NCBI GenBank assembly: GCA_902797525.1
Contig: CADBSZ010000124.1
Location: forward strand, 1-5,001
DNA length: 5,001 bases
Direction: 5' to 3'
Origin: an uncultured Ruminococcus sp.
Lineage (GTDB): Bacteria > Bacillota > Clostridia > Oscillospirales > Acutalibacteraceae
Both the position numbers and the translations under genes were made by a program. The notes below the pieces were generated by a model. That model was not told the origin of the DNA. It saw only the letters and a list, made by a program, of their open reading frames with translations, and searched no databases. Shown here piece after piece: positions 1 to 5,001 of the stretch; the stretch's first letter is position 1; each line of letters opens with the position of its first letter.

Positions 1-828
1 CAGCTGCATGGTTTCCGCCCAGCCCTTAATGGCGGTCAGCGGTGTGCGCAGCTCGTGCGAAACGCGCGAAATAAAGTCGTTTTTCATTTGTTCGGTGGTC
101 TGCAAATCCTTTGCCATGTCGCTGACGGCATCGCAGAGGTCACCGATTTCATCATCGTATTTATGCTCAATTTTTTCCGAGGCGGAAAAGTCGCCCTGCG
201 CGATTTGCGCGGCGGCTTCGCTCAGTCTGCGAATCGGCTTGACGATGGAGCGGATAAAGACCAAGCCCGACAGCACCAGCAGCGCGATGATGACAATGCC
301 CACGGCGATGATGATAAGGCTGAACAGCATGATTCTGCCGGTGGCAGGCTCCATCGAAACAATGTAGCGCACCGCGCCGATGACGTTGTTTCCGTCGTCC
401 TTGATAATGCGCGTTTCGCTCATGGCGCGCTCGCCCGAAAGCAGCTTGCCGTTCCAGAAAGCGTAGCCTGCGGCGCTGCCCTTTGCCTCGTCAAAGTCGG
501 TGTTTGTTTCGTCCTCGGAGGGGATAAAGCCGGTGGAGGTCAGTACCACGCGGCCGGTGGAGTTGAGCACCATCACGCCCATCTGCTCTTTTTTGTCAAA
601 GTTTTCAATATAGTCGCGCGAGGCGGTGGTAAAATCGGTGGGATTGTCCGCCTTAAAGCCCGAAAACACCACGCTCAGCTCGTTGGAGGCGGTGTGCAAA
701 TCCTGCTCCACCTGCGACTGAAACACATAGGTAACGGCAAAAATGAGGATAACCACAATCAAAATGATAATCGTGACAATAACGCTGAGCGTGTTGAGCA
801 TCCAGCGCCTGGTAATGCCTTTTATCAT
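1..828 (-). CDS. Membrane sensor histidine kinase, N-terminal part (3' end outside window)
   Basis: The visible 276 residues are the input half of a sensor kinase; the rest of the dimerisation domain and the ATP-binding domain lie beyond the window edge. Order of parts: a short basic cytoplasmic start (MIKGITRRW), membrane segment 1 (about 11-36), an extracytoplasmic sensor region (about 37-164, containing MGVMVLNSTGRVVLTSTG, which resembles the core strands of a PAS/Cache-like fold), membrane segment 2 (about 166-192), a HAMP linker (about 193-245, with KPIRRLSEAA and DEIGDL), and the HisKA H-box SHELRTPLTAIKGW with the phosphorylated His258. The ATG at 828 follows AAGGAGG with a 6-base spacer. 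It should phosphorylate the response regulator encoded just upstream. The 112-base gap to that gene is long for such a pair and contains hairpins and a possible promoter. The stimulus is unknown; the neighbouring lipoprotein may act on the sensor region, which is inference. Confidence 0.95.
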   Translation of the reverse strand, partial: MIKGITRRWMLNTLSVIVTIIILIVVILIFAVTYVFQSQVEQDLHTASNELSVVFSGFKADNPTDFTTASRDYIENFDKKEQMGVMVLNSTGRVVLTSTGFIPSEDETNTDFDEAKGSAAGYAFWNGKLLSGERAMSETRIIKDDGNNVIGAVRYIVSMEPATGRIMLFSLIIIAVGIVIIALLVLSGLVFIRSIVKPIRRLSEAAAQIAQGDFSASEKIEHKYDDEIGDLCDAVSDMAKDLQTTEQMKNDFISRVSHELRTPLTAIKGWAETMQL

Positions 829-880
829 GGGCTTCCTCCTTTTCGTTACTTAGTGGTTAGCGTTTTCACGGCGTCAATTG

Positions 881-908
881 TGTATATTGTCAAAAAGCGG
901 CTTGCCAA
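881..908 (-). promoter_or_regulatory. Possible promoter for the histidine kinase gene
   Basis: On the minus strand TTGGCA (903-908, 5 of 6 matches to the -35 consensus) is followed by a 16-base spacer and TATACA (881-886, 4 of 6 matches to the -10). A transcript would have a leader of about 45 bases before the kinase ATG at 828. It overlaps the hairpin described above, so the two readings of this stretch compete. It is a weak match and could be chance. Confidence 0.3.
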
Positions 909-919
909 GCGAAGGCTTT
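891..919 (-). terminator. Terminator- or attenuator-like hairpin between regulator and kinase genes
   Basis: On the minus strand, AAAGC (915-919) can pair with GCTTT (around 894-898), enclosing a second inverted repeat GCTTG-G-CAAGC (900-910), and five T residues follow. The stem is interrupted by an unpaired CTTC and a bulged C, so it would be a weak intrinsic terminator at best. It could reduce read-through into the kinase gene. No energy calculation was made. Confidence 0.35.
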
Positions 920-925
920 ATGGAC

Positions 926-940
926 GCAACGTCACGTTGC
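926..940. repeat. Perfect 7-1-7 inverted repeat directly after the response regulator stop
   Basis: GCAACGT, one base, ACGTTGC form a perfect palindrome that abuts the stop codon of the response regulator. In RNA it can fold into a short hairpin with a 6-base-pair stem and 3-base loop. No T run follows on the minus strand, so it is not a classic terminator; it may protect or process the mRNA, slow the ribosome's exit, or be a protein binding site. Confidence 0.6.
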
Positions 941-1648
941 TTATTCGCCGGCGTCCCATTTGTAGCCGAGTCCCCAGACAGTGATGATGTGCTTGGGGTT
1001 GGAGGGTTCGTCCTCAACCTTCATTCTCAGGCGGCGGATGTTAACGTCAACGATTTTATCCTCGCCCACATACGCGTTGCCCCAAACGTGGTTAAGAATG
1101 TCAATACGATCCAGCGCAACGCCTGGATTCGAGAAAAAGTATTCCATAATCTGGAACTCCACCTGAGTCAGTTCAATCATTTTGCCTGCCTTCATCAGCG
1201 CACGGTTGCGCAGGTTGAGGGTGAAGTCGCCGGATTTCAGTTCTTCCTTAAAGTTGTTTTCGGCACGTGACTGCGCCAGCGCCACACGGCGGTAGAGCGA
1301 ATCAACGCGCGCTAAAAGCTCACTGGGGGAGAAGGGCTTAGCCACATAGTCGTCGGCGCCGAGCATCAGGCCCGTAACCTTGTCCATCTCCTGTGTTTTT
1401 GCGGAGAGCATAATAATGCCGATGCCGCCGTTGCGGCTGCGCAGCTCCTTGCAAACCTGAAAGCCGTCGATGCCGGGCATCATTACGTCGAGAATCGCGA
1501 TGTCGAAGTCGCCGTCGTTTTCGTCGTACTTTTTCAGCGCAGTCTCACCGCAGTCGGCCTCGATCACGTCGTAGCCTGCACGGGTCAGGTTAATGACCAC
1601 AAAATCGCGAATCGCGGATTCGTCTTCGCATACCAGAATTTTTTTCAT
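941..1648 (-). CDS. OmpR/PhoB-family response regulator
   Basis: This 235-residue cytoplasmic protein is a two-component transcription factor. The N-terminal receiver domain (1 to about 118) has the acidic pair E8-D9, the phosphoacceptor D54 in AILDVMMPGIDG, the switch Ser82 in MLSAK, and Lys104 in the KPF motif; all key residues are present. A linker of about 20 charged residues leads to a winged-helix DNA-binding domain (about 143-233), with the typical ELTQVEFQIMEYF, the recognition-helix region VDVNIRRLRMKVE and the wing ending VWGLGYKWD. On phosphorylation such proteins dimerise and bind direct repeats upstream of target genes. Its partner is almost certainly the histidine kinase encoded next. 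The 72-base gap from the lipoprotein gene has no convincing promoter or terminator, so it is probably co-transcribed with it. The closest named families are PhoP/WalR/ResD-like regulators, but the target genes cannot be read from the sequence. Confidence 0.95.
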   Translation of the reverse strand: MKKILVCEDESAIRDFVVINLTRAGYDVIEADCGETALKKYDENDGDFDIAILDVMMPGIDGFQVCKELRSRNGGIGIIMLSAKTQEMDKVTGLMLGADDYVAKPFSPSELLARVDSLYRRVALAQSRAENNFKEELKSGDFTLNLRNRALMKAGKMIELTQVEFQIMEYFFSNPGVALDRIDILNHVWGNAYVGEDKIVDVNIRRLRMKVEDEPSNPKHIITVWGLGYKWDAGE

Positions 1649-1656
1649 TTCAAAAA

Positions 1657-1661
1657 CCTCC
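1657..1661 (-). promoter_or_regulatory. Ribosome binding site GGAGG deciding the response regulator start
   Basis: GGAGG lies 8 bases upstream of the ATG at 1648. It overlaps a possible TTG start at 1663, which would place the binding site inside the coding region, so the ATG giving MKKILVCEDE is preferred. This is also the usual N-terminus of receiver domains. Confidence 0.8.
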
Positions 1662-1735
1662 AATTATGTTGAGTTCGAATGATGCTTTATGTGAATGGTT
1701 CGGTGATAACCGTATGTTGCTGTGTTAAAAATAAG

Positions 1736-3067
1736 CTATGTTGCTAATTGGGAAAAGGCGGTTTTAATGCTGTCGTCCGTCACCGCCAATGCGCTTTCGG
1801 GCGCATAATTGACAAACGCGAAGGCGCTGCGGTTGTCTTTATAAATCAGCGTATAGCCGTCAATGCCCTTGCCCTGGTCCCACTCGGCTACCTTAAACAC
1901 CTTGATGTCAAACAGCTTTTCGCCCACGCCGCTTTTGTTCCATTCGCAAAAGCGCAGCAGGTCGCCGCTTTCGTTAAGCAAAACGGTAAAGGTGCCGGCA
2001 AGCCATGTTTCGGGAATTTTAACCGTAAAGCTGTAGTTGTAATTGGCGGCGGTGCGCTGAACAGGCACCAGCTCTTCCTTTTGAACGCTGAAGTTGTTCC
2101 AGATAATCTGGTCCGCTGCGGTAAACGCGCCGCTTGTGTCGCTGTAGGGCAGTGTGGAAACGGTGGGAACCTCCGTTTTCATGTCGTTGCCGATGTCGGT
2201 GGAGAGCACCGCGCTGGCGCGCTTGGTGGGGTTTTCCGTTTTTTCCTTATACAGCGGATTGCGCAGCAGATTCAGCTCCTTGTTGAAGTAAATAACCTGC
2301 GTGTTCATTGCGTTGCTTGCCAGTGCGCCGTCCACCACCAGGCCCTTGCTGCTTTCGTCCAAATCGGTGAAGCTGACGTTTTTGTAGCTGACAACGTTTG
2401 GATCCATCGGCGCGGTCGCCTTGGCATAAAGCGCGTTGCGCTTGGAATCAAATTCCAATAAGGTCGCCTTTGCCTCGTTTTCGGGGCTGAACAGCGACAG
2501 GGTAATCACCTTGCTTTTTCCGCTGCTGTCAAGGTTGCCGCAGTAGAACGCGGAGTAGTTTTGCCCCGATTCAATCACGTTGGTTTTGCCGCTTTCGTAG
2601 GTGTAGGCGGCAAGAAAGTTGACGTTTGCAGTGTAGGTGGCGTAGCCGACCAAAATTTCCTGCGCGCTGTTGTCGTTGATATCGGCAAAATCCACGCTGT
2701 CGACGTCGGTGGTTTCGGTGACAAAGTCAGAGGAAATTTTCCATTTTCCGTCGTCCTCATACATCACCAGCATGTGCACGCCCGTCGCGCCGTCCTTGTC
2801 GCGGAAAAAGGCAATCGCCTCGTTGATGTCGTCGCCGTTTAGATCGTGCATTACAATCGCACTGCGGTAACTGCCGCTTTTGGGATATTTCAGCGTGTAG
2901 CCCTTGGACGAGGTTTTGGCAATCAATTGCTCGATTTCCGCTTCGTCGCCCATGGTTTTGGGAGGACGCAGCAAATCGTCGCGGCTCAAATCCGTCAGGC
3001 TGCAGCCGCCGGCGCAGCTCAGCATTACCGCGCCCAACAAAGCGGCGGTAAGGGATTTCCACTTCAT
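1736..3067 (-). CDS. Surface lipoprotein with degenerate FG-GAP/VCBS-like repeats, unknown function
   Basis: This 443-residue protein is exported and probably membrane-anchored. Residues 1-21 form a lipoprotein signal peptide (MKWK, hydrophobic core, then AGGC) with Cys22 the likely lipidated residue. Residues about 60-310 hold five similar motifs at the same relative place: D75-LNGDD, D129-INDNS, N178-LDSSG, D235-LDESS and D291-IGNDM, each preceded by a short hydrophobic strand and most followed by another (for example VMHDLNGDDINEAIAF). Their spacing is 54, 49, 57 and 56 residues, as expected for blades of a beta-propeller of FG-GAP/VCBS type; the acidic loops may bind calcium, though several are degenerate. 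Residues about 340-443 look like a separate beta-rich domain beginning FTVKIPETW. The ATG is preceded by AGGAGG with an 8-base spacer. It lies between trmB and a response regulator-kinase pair, which suggests that it works with that signalling system at the membrane, perhaps as a ligand-sensing partner. That role is inference; I do not recognise a characterised homologue. Confidence 0.88.
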   Translation of the reverse strand: MKWKSLTAALLGAVMLSCAGGCSLTDLSRDDLLRPPKTMGDEAEIEQLIAKTSSKGYTLKYPKSGSYRSAIVMHDLNGDDINEAIAFFRDKDGATGVHMLVMYEDDGKWKISSDFVTETTDVDSVDFADINDNSAQEILVGYATYTANVNFLAAYTYESGKTNVIESGQNYSAFYCGNLDSSGKSKVITLSLFSPENEAKATLLEFDSKRNALYAKATAPMDPNVVSYKNVSFTDLDESSKGLVVDGALASNAMNTQVIYFNKELNLLRNPLYKEKTENPTKRASAVLSTDIGNDMKTEVPTVSTLPYSDTSGAFTAADQIIWNNFSVQKEELVPVQRTAANYNYSFTVKIPETWLAGTFTVLLNESGDLLRFCEWNKSGVGEKLFDIKVFKVAEWDQGKGIDGYTLIYKDNRSAFAFVNYAPESALAVTDDSIKTAFSQLAT

Positions 3068-3091
3068 ATGCCGTTCCTCCTCTCCGTAAAG

Positions 3092-3757
3092 TTATTTTTG
3101 CTTGGCAATCAAAAATTTAATCTTTTTGCCTTTTTCGGTGAACATTTTTTCATGTTCGGTTTCAATGTTTTCGGCAAAGCCGCTCGCGTGCAAATCACGC
3201 GTCAAATAGGTGATTTCATAGCCGCTTTGCTCAAAATATTCCAGGCTTTCCTCAAACAGCTCGTCGTCATCCGTCTTAAAGCGGATTTCCGCCCCGGGCT
3301 GCAAAAAACTCTTGTACATTTGCAGCTTTTTGTAGTAGGTCAGGCGGCGCTTTTTGTGCTTGAGCCGCGGCCACGGATTGCAAAAGTTAATGAACAGACC
3401 TTCAATTTTATCCTCGGGCCTGATAATCGCGTCAAGCTGTTCGACATTGTATTTTACAAGCACCAAATTGGTGATGTCATCGGCGGTTTTGCCGCTTTCC
3501 TCAAACAGCCTGACGATGGTGCGTCTGCCCACGCCGAGCATGTCGATTTTGATGTCGAGCGCGATGATGTTGTAATCGGGGTGAAGCAGCGCAAACTGCC
3601 CTGCAAAGCCGCCCTTGCCGCAGCCGATTTCCAAATAGAGGGGCTGCTCCTTTTTGAAGGCGGTTTGCCATTTTCCGGCGTAGTCGTCGGGACTTTTGAT
3701 GTAAAAGTCACAGACGCTCAGCTCAGGCTCCGCCCATTTCTTTTTTCGGATTCTCAT
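3092..3757 (-). CDS. trmB: TrmB, tRNA (guanine-46-N7)-methyltransferase
   Basis: This 221-residue cytoplasmic enzyme uses S-adenosylmethionine to methylate N7 of G46 in the variable loop of tRNA. Seen directly: the typical N-terminus MRIRKKKW; SAM-binding motif I LEIGCGKGGF (42-51); an acidic end of the second strand, ALDIK (66-70); the family signature NFCNPWPRLKHKKRRL (124-139); KTDDDELFEESLEYF (161-175); and the C-terminal TEHEKMFTEKGKKIKFL (200-216), equivalent to the usual TEYE-x-F-x-x-KG. Length matches the family. One oddity is Asn127, where most TrmB proteins have Asp in DPWPK. The gene follows its own promoter and is 24 bases upstream of the lipoprotein gene, so it appears to be the first gene of an operon that continues into a two-component system. 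A terminator between them is not visible. Identification is secure; activity is expected but the Asn substitution leaves a small doubt. Confidence 0.95.
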   Translation of the reverse strand: MRIRKKKWAEPELSVCDFYIKSPDDYAGKWQTAFKKEQPLYLEIGCGKGGFAGQFALLHPDYNIIALDIKIDMLGVGRRTIVRLFEESGKTADDITNLVLVKYNVEQLDAIIRPEDKIEGLFINFCNPWPRLKHKKRRLTYYKKLQMYKSFLQPGAEIRFKTDDDELFEESLEYFEQSGYEITYLTRDLHASGFAENIETEHEKMFTEKGKKIKFLIAKQK

Positions 3758-3760
3758 AAT

Positions 3761-3765
3761 ACCTC
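3761..3765 (-). promoter_or_regulatory. Close-spaced ribosome binding site of trmB
   Basis: GAGGT on the minus strand ends only 3 bases before the ATG at 3757, noticeably closer than the 6 to 8 bases seen for the other genes here. The protein's N-terminus (MRIRKKKW) fits the family well, so the start is probably right and the weak spacing may lower translation. Confidence 0.5.
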
Positions 3766-3791
3766 AGTCAATTGTAAAAATATCTCATATC

Positions 3792-3820
3792 ATTATACCA
3801 AATTGTAACAAATTATGCAA
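3792..3820 (-). promoter_or_regulatory. Sigma-A type extended -10 promoter for trmB and downstream genes
   Basis: On the minus strand the -35 element TTGCAT (3815-3820) is followed by a 17-base spacer and a perfect TATAAT -10 element (3792-3797). The -10 is preceded by TG plus one base (TGGTATAAT), the extended -10 signature that compensates for the weak -35 (3 of 6 matches). Transcription would begin near 3785, leaving a leader of about 28 bases before the trmB ATG. It lies in the only AT-rich intergenic gap between the Nif3-like gene and trmB. It is the best promoter in the window; activity itself is inference. Confidence 0.75.
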
Positions 3821-3825
3821 CAAAT
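3802..3825. repeat. Imperfect tandem 12-base repeat over the trmB promoter
   Basis: Two adjoining 12-mers on the plus strand, ATTGTAACAAAT (3802-3813) and TATGCAACAAAT (3814-3825), match at 9 of 12 positions. One covers the -35 element and the other lies in the spacer, about one helical turn apart. The first also contains the small palindrome TTGTAACAA. This could be an operator, but in AT-rich sequence such similarity can also arise by chance. Confidence 0.4.
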
Positions 3826-3838
3826 CTGCCGTAAAATT

Positions 3839-4597
3839 TTAAATATACTTAACCTTATCGCCGTAAGATTTCGATTTTGTAAACCGAATGTCAGGGAATT
3901 GGGTTTCCAGTCTGATTTTGAGCGGAAAAATGACAATATCTTCACTTTTAAAATGCCCGGCGTCAATAATGTTTACGCCGAGCTCGTTGGCGGCGTTGAT
4001 TTCGTGGTGCTTGATTTCGCCCGTCACCAGCACATCCGCGCCTTCCCCGGCAGCGGCGAAAATGTCCGAGCCGCCGGCGCCGGAGGCAACGGCGACGGTT
4101 TTAACCGTCGGGCGCACGTCCGTGTAGCGCAGTCCTTCGCAGCCGAGCGCTGCTTTGACCGTCTGCGCGAAGTCGCAGGCAGCGGTTTCATTTGCCAGTT
4201 CTCCGATAAACAGGCATTCGCCCTTTTCGGATTTGCGCAGGTTCTGCACGCCTATAGCGGCGGCAAGGCAGGTGTTTACGCCAAAGCTCTCACTCAAATC
4301 GAGATTGGTGTGCATGCACACAGCGGCAATACCGCGTTGCGCCAACAGATAAGCGGCGCTTTTGGCATTCAGGCTTTTCAGCGGCTGAAAAATCACGGGA
4401 TGGTGGCTGATAATCAGCTCACACCCCAGCGCGGCGGCTTCCTCAACCACCTCGGCGGTGATGTCAAGCGCGAGCAGGGCAGAGGTGACCTCTGCTTTTC
4501 CGTCGCCGATTAAAAGCCCCGCGTTGTCAAAATCCATGGCGGACGCGACGGGGGCGAAGGTTTCAAAATAATCGAGAATGTTGTTAACCGTTGTCAC
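3839..4597 (-). CDS. Nif3-like dinuclear metal center protein (short form, YbgI/YqfO family)
   Basis: This encodes a 252-residue cytoplasmic protein of the Nif3/DUF34 family, which binds two metal ions and forms ring-shaped oligomers; its biochemical role is still not settled. Metal-ligand motifs are visible: SHHPVIF (H65, H66), MHTNLDLS (H96, D100), and DAGHFKSED near the C-terminus (H215, E219), with a GEIKHHE motif at 193-199. All the expected ligands are present, so it should be functional. The length equals the short bacterial form; the PII-like middle insert found in the longer Bacillus YqfO is absent. I chose the GTG at 4597 because it is preceded by GGAGG with a 6-base spacer and because family members begin with a sequence like VTTVNNILDYFE; a longer TTG start at 4630 would add 11 unlikely residues and lacks support. 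The start lies inside the end of trmK, which implies translational coupling. No clear terminator follows the stop codon. Confidence 0.93.
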   Translation of the reverse strand: MTTVNNILDYFETFAPVASAMDFDNAGLLIGDGKAEVTSALLALDITAEVVEEAAALGCELIISHHPVIFQPLKSLNAKSAAYLLAQRGIAAVCMHTNLDLSESFGVNTCLAAAIGVQNLRKSEKGECLFIGELANETAACDFAQTVKAALGCEGLRYTDVRPTVKTVAVASGAGGSDIFAAAGEGADVLVTGEIKHHEINAANELGVNIIDAGHFKSEDIVIFPLKIRLETQFPDIRFTKSKSYGDKVKYI

Positions 4598-5001
4598 AAA
4601 AAGCCTCCAATTGTTCGGCGAGCACGCCAAAGTGCGCGTCTCCCTTCGCCTGCTTTTTCAGCCGTTCAATGTGGCCGTGCAGAAAGCGGAGATGCGTTTC
4701 GTTTTTGGGATTCAGCCTGCCTGTGTAGCAAAACAGCTCGCCGGGCGCGGCGGTGTTTCCCGTGTATGTGACCGAGAGCACCGTGTAGCATTTTCCGCCT
4801 GCCACACAGCAGTCCTGACGGTCAATGTGAAAGCCGTTTTCCGCAAGCCACGCGATTAACGCCTCGCTTTTGGTCATCGGCTGCAAAATGTAGTGCTTGG
4901 TTTTATCTTGTGAAAAAGTCCAGTCGCCGAGGATTTTTGCAATCAGCTCGCCGCCCATGCCGGCAATAATAATATCGTCAGCCTCACTGCCGTCAATTTC
5001 G
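4584..5001 (-). CDS. trmK: TrmK, tRNA (adenine-22-N1)-methyltransferase, C-terminal part (5' end outside window)
   Basis: This is the last 138 residues of a SAM-dependent tRNA methyltransferase of the TrmK (YqfN) family, which methylates N1 of A22 in tRNA in the cytoplasm. The reading frame is open to the window edge, so the N-terminal SAM-binding half is missing. Seen directly: the segment IIIAGMGGELIAKIL near the start of the visible part, which is the family's hallmark GMGG loop at the end of a Rossmann strand; then YILQPMTKSEALIAWLAENGF, split here as LQPMTKSEA and AWLAENGF, matching the family's LQP motif followed by the helix that ends in NGF; then a mostly helical, lysine-rich tail (ERLKKQAKGD) as expected for the C-terminal helical domain. 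The LQP motif is followed by Met where Bacillus proteins have Asn. It overlaps the Nif3-like gene by 14 bases, the gene pair known from Bacillus subtilis (yqfN-yqfO), which supports the call. Family assignment is confident; the exact modified base is inferred from family knowledge. Confidence 0.9.
   Translation of the reverse strand, partial: EIDGSEADDIIIAGMGGELIAKILGDWTFSQDKTKHYILQPMTKSEALIAWLAENGFHIDRQDCCVAGGKCYTVLSVTYTGNTAAPGELFCYTGRLNPKNETHLRFLHGHIERLKKQAKGDAHFGVLAEQLEAFCDNG
4604..4608 (-). promoter_or_regulatory. Ribosome binding site GGAGG deciding the GTG start of the Nif3-like gene
   Basis: GGAGG lies 6 bases upstream of the GTG at 4597 and sits inside the last codons of trmK. It is the only good Shine-Dalgarno match near the N-terminus and fixes the start at GTG rather than the upstream TTG. 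Confidence 0.8.

Noticed and set aside
888..893. Perfect TTGACA -35 hexamer upstream of the kinase gene
   Set aside because: No acceptable -10 lies 16 to 18 bases downstream (17 bases away the hexamer is CGTGAA), so it was not called as a promoter.
55..984. Long plus-strand open frame of 309 codons opposite the histidine kinase
   Set aside because: It is antisense to a clear kinase, its product is low-complexity (rich in His, Asp, Asn and Gly) with no recognisable family, and it runs across the kinase's strong ribosome binding site and the regulator's end.
1646..1663. Earlier TTG start for the response regulator
   Set aside because: It would put the GGAGG ribosome binding site inside the gene and add five residues not seen in receiver domains.
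1748..2461. Plus-strand open frame of 237 codons opposite the lipoprotein
   Set aside because: It is antisense to the lipoprotein, whose signal peptide and repeats make that strand the coding one.
2846..3808. Plus-strand open frame of 320 codons opposite trmB and the lipoprotein start
   Set aside because: It is a shadow of trmB and the lipoprotein gene and covers the promoter and ribosome binding sites of both; no domain is recognisable.
3821..3841. Possible terminator after the Nif3-like gene
   Set aside because: The sequence after the stop codon is AT-rich but has no GC stem followed by a T run on the minus strand.
3815..4513. Plus-strand open frame of 232 codons opposite the Nif3-like gene
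   Set aside because: The opposite strand encodes a complete Nif3-like protein with all metal ligands; this frame has no family features.

Overview
The window looks like an ordinary chromosomal stretch of a moderately GC-rich, low-GC-phylum (Firmicutes/Bacillota) bacterium, most likely of the class Clostridia, perhaps an Oscillospiraceae/Ruminococcaceae relative. The reasons are the trmK-Nif3 gene pair known from Firmicutes, strong GGAGG ribosome binding sites, a Gram-positive style lipoprotein, and the sequence style of the histidine kinase around its H-box. The taxonomic guess is inference, not a database result. All six genes lie on the minus strand, so they are read from high to low coordinates. 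There are no gaps over 300 bases, no mobile elements, no CRISPR array and no RNA gene that I can see.

Layout in transcription order: (1) 5001-4584, the C-terminal 138 residues of TrmK, the tRNA adenine-22 N1-methyltransferase, cut by the window edge; (2) 4597-3839, a short-form Nif3-like dinuclear metal protein overlapping trmK by 14 bases with a GTG start; (3) an 81-base AT-rich gap with a convincing extended -10 promoter (TTGCAT, 17 bp, TATAAT preceded by TG); (4) 3757-3092, TrmB, the tRNA guanine-46 N7-methyltransferase; (5) 3067-1736, a 443-residue lipoprotein with five regularly spaced, degenerate FG-GAP/VCBS-like motifs and a separate C-terminal domain; (6) 1648-941, an OmpR/PhoB-type response regulator; (7) 828-1, the N-terminal 276 residues of a membrane histidine kinase (two membrane segments, extracytoplasmic sensor, HAMP, H-box), cut by the window edge.

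The genes appear to form two units. trmK and the Nif3 gene are translationally coupled. A new promoter then starts a second unit: trmB, lipoprotein (24-base gap), response regulator (72-base gap) and histidine kinase (112-base gap). The last gap is not empty: it holds a perfect 7-1-7 palindrome right after the regulator's stop codon, a terminator-like hairpin with a T run, and a possible promoter, so the kinase may be expressed partly apart from its regulator. The most interesting part is the pairing of a surface lipoprotein of unknown function with a two-component system; a sensory accessory role is plausible but unproven. I found no strong evidence of a wholly new system.
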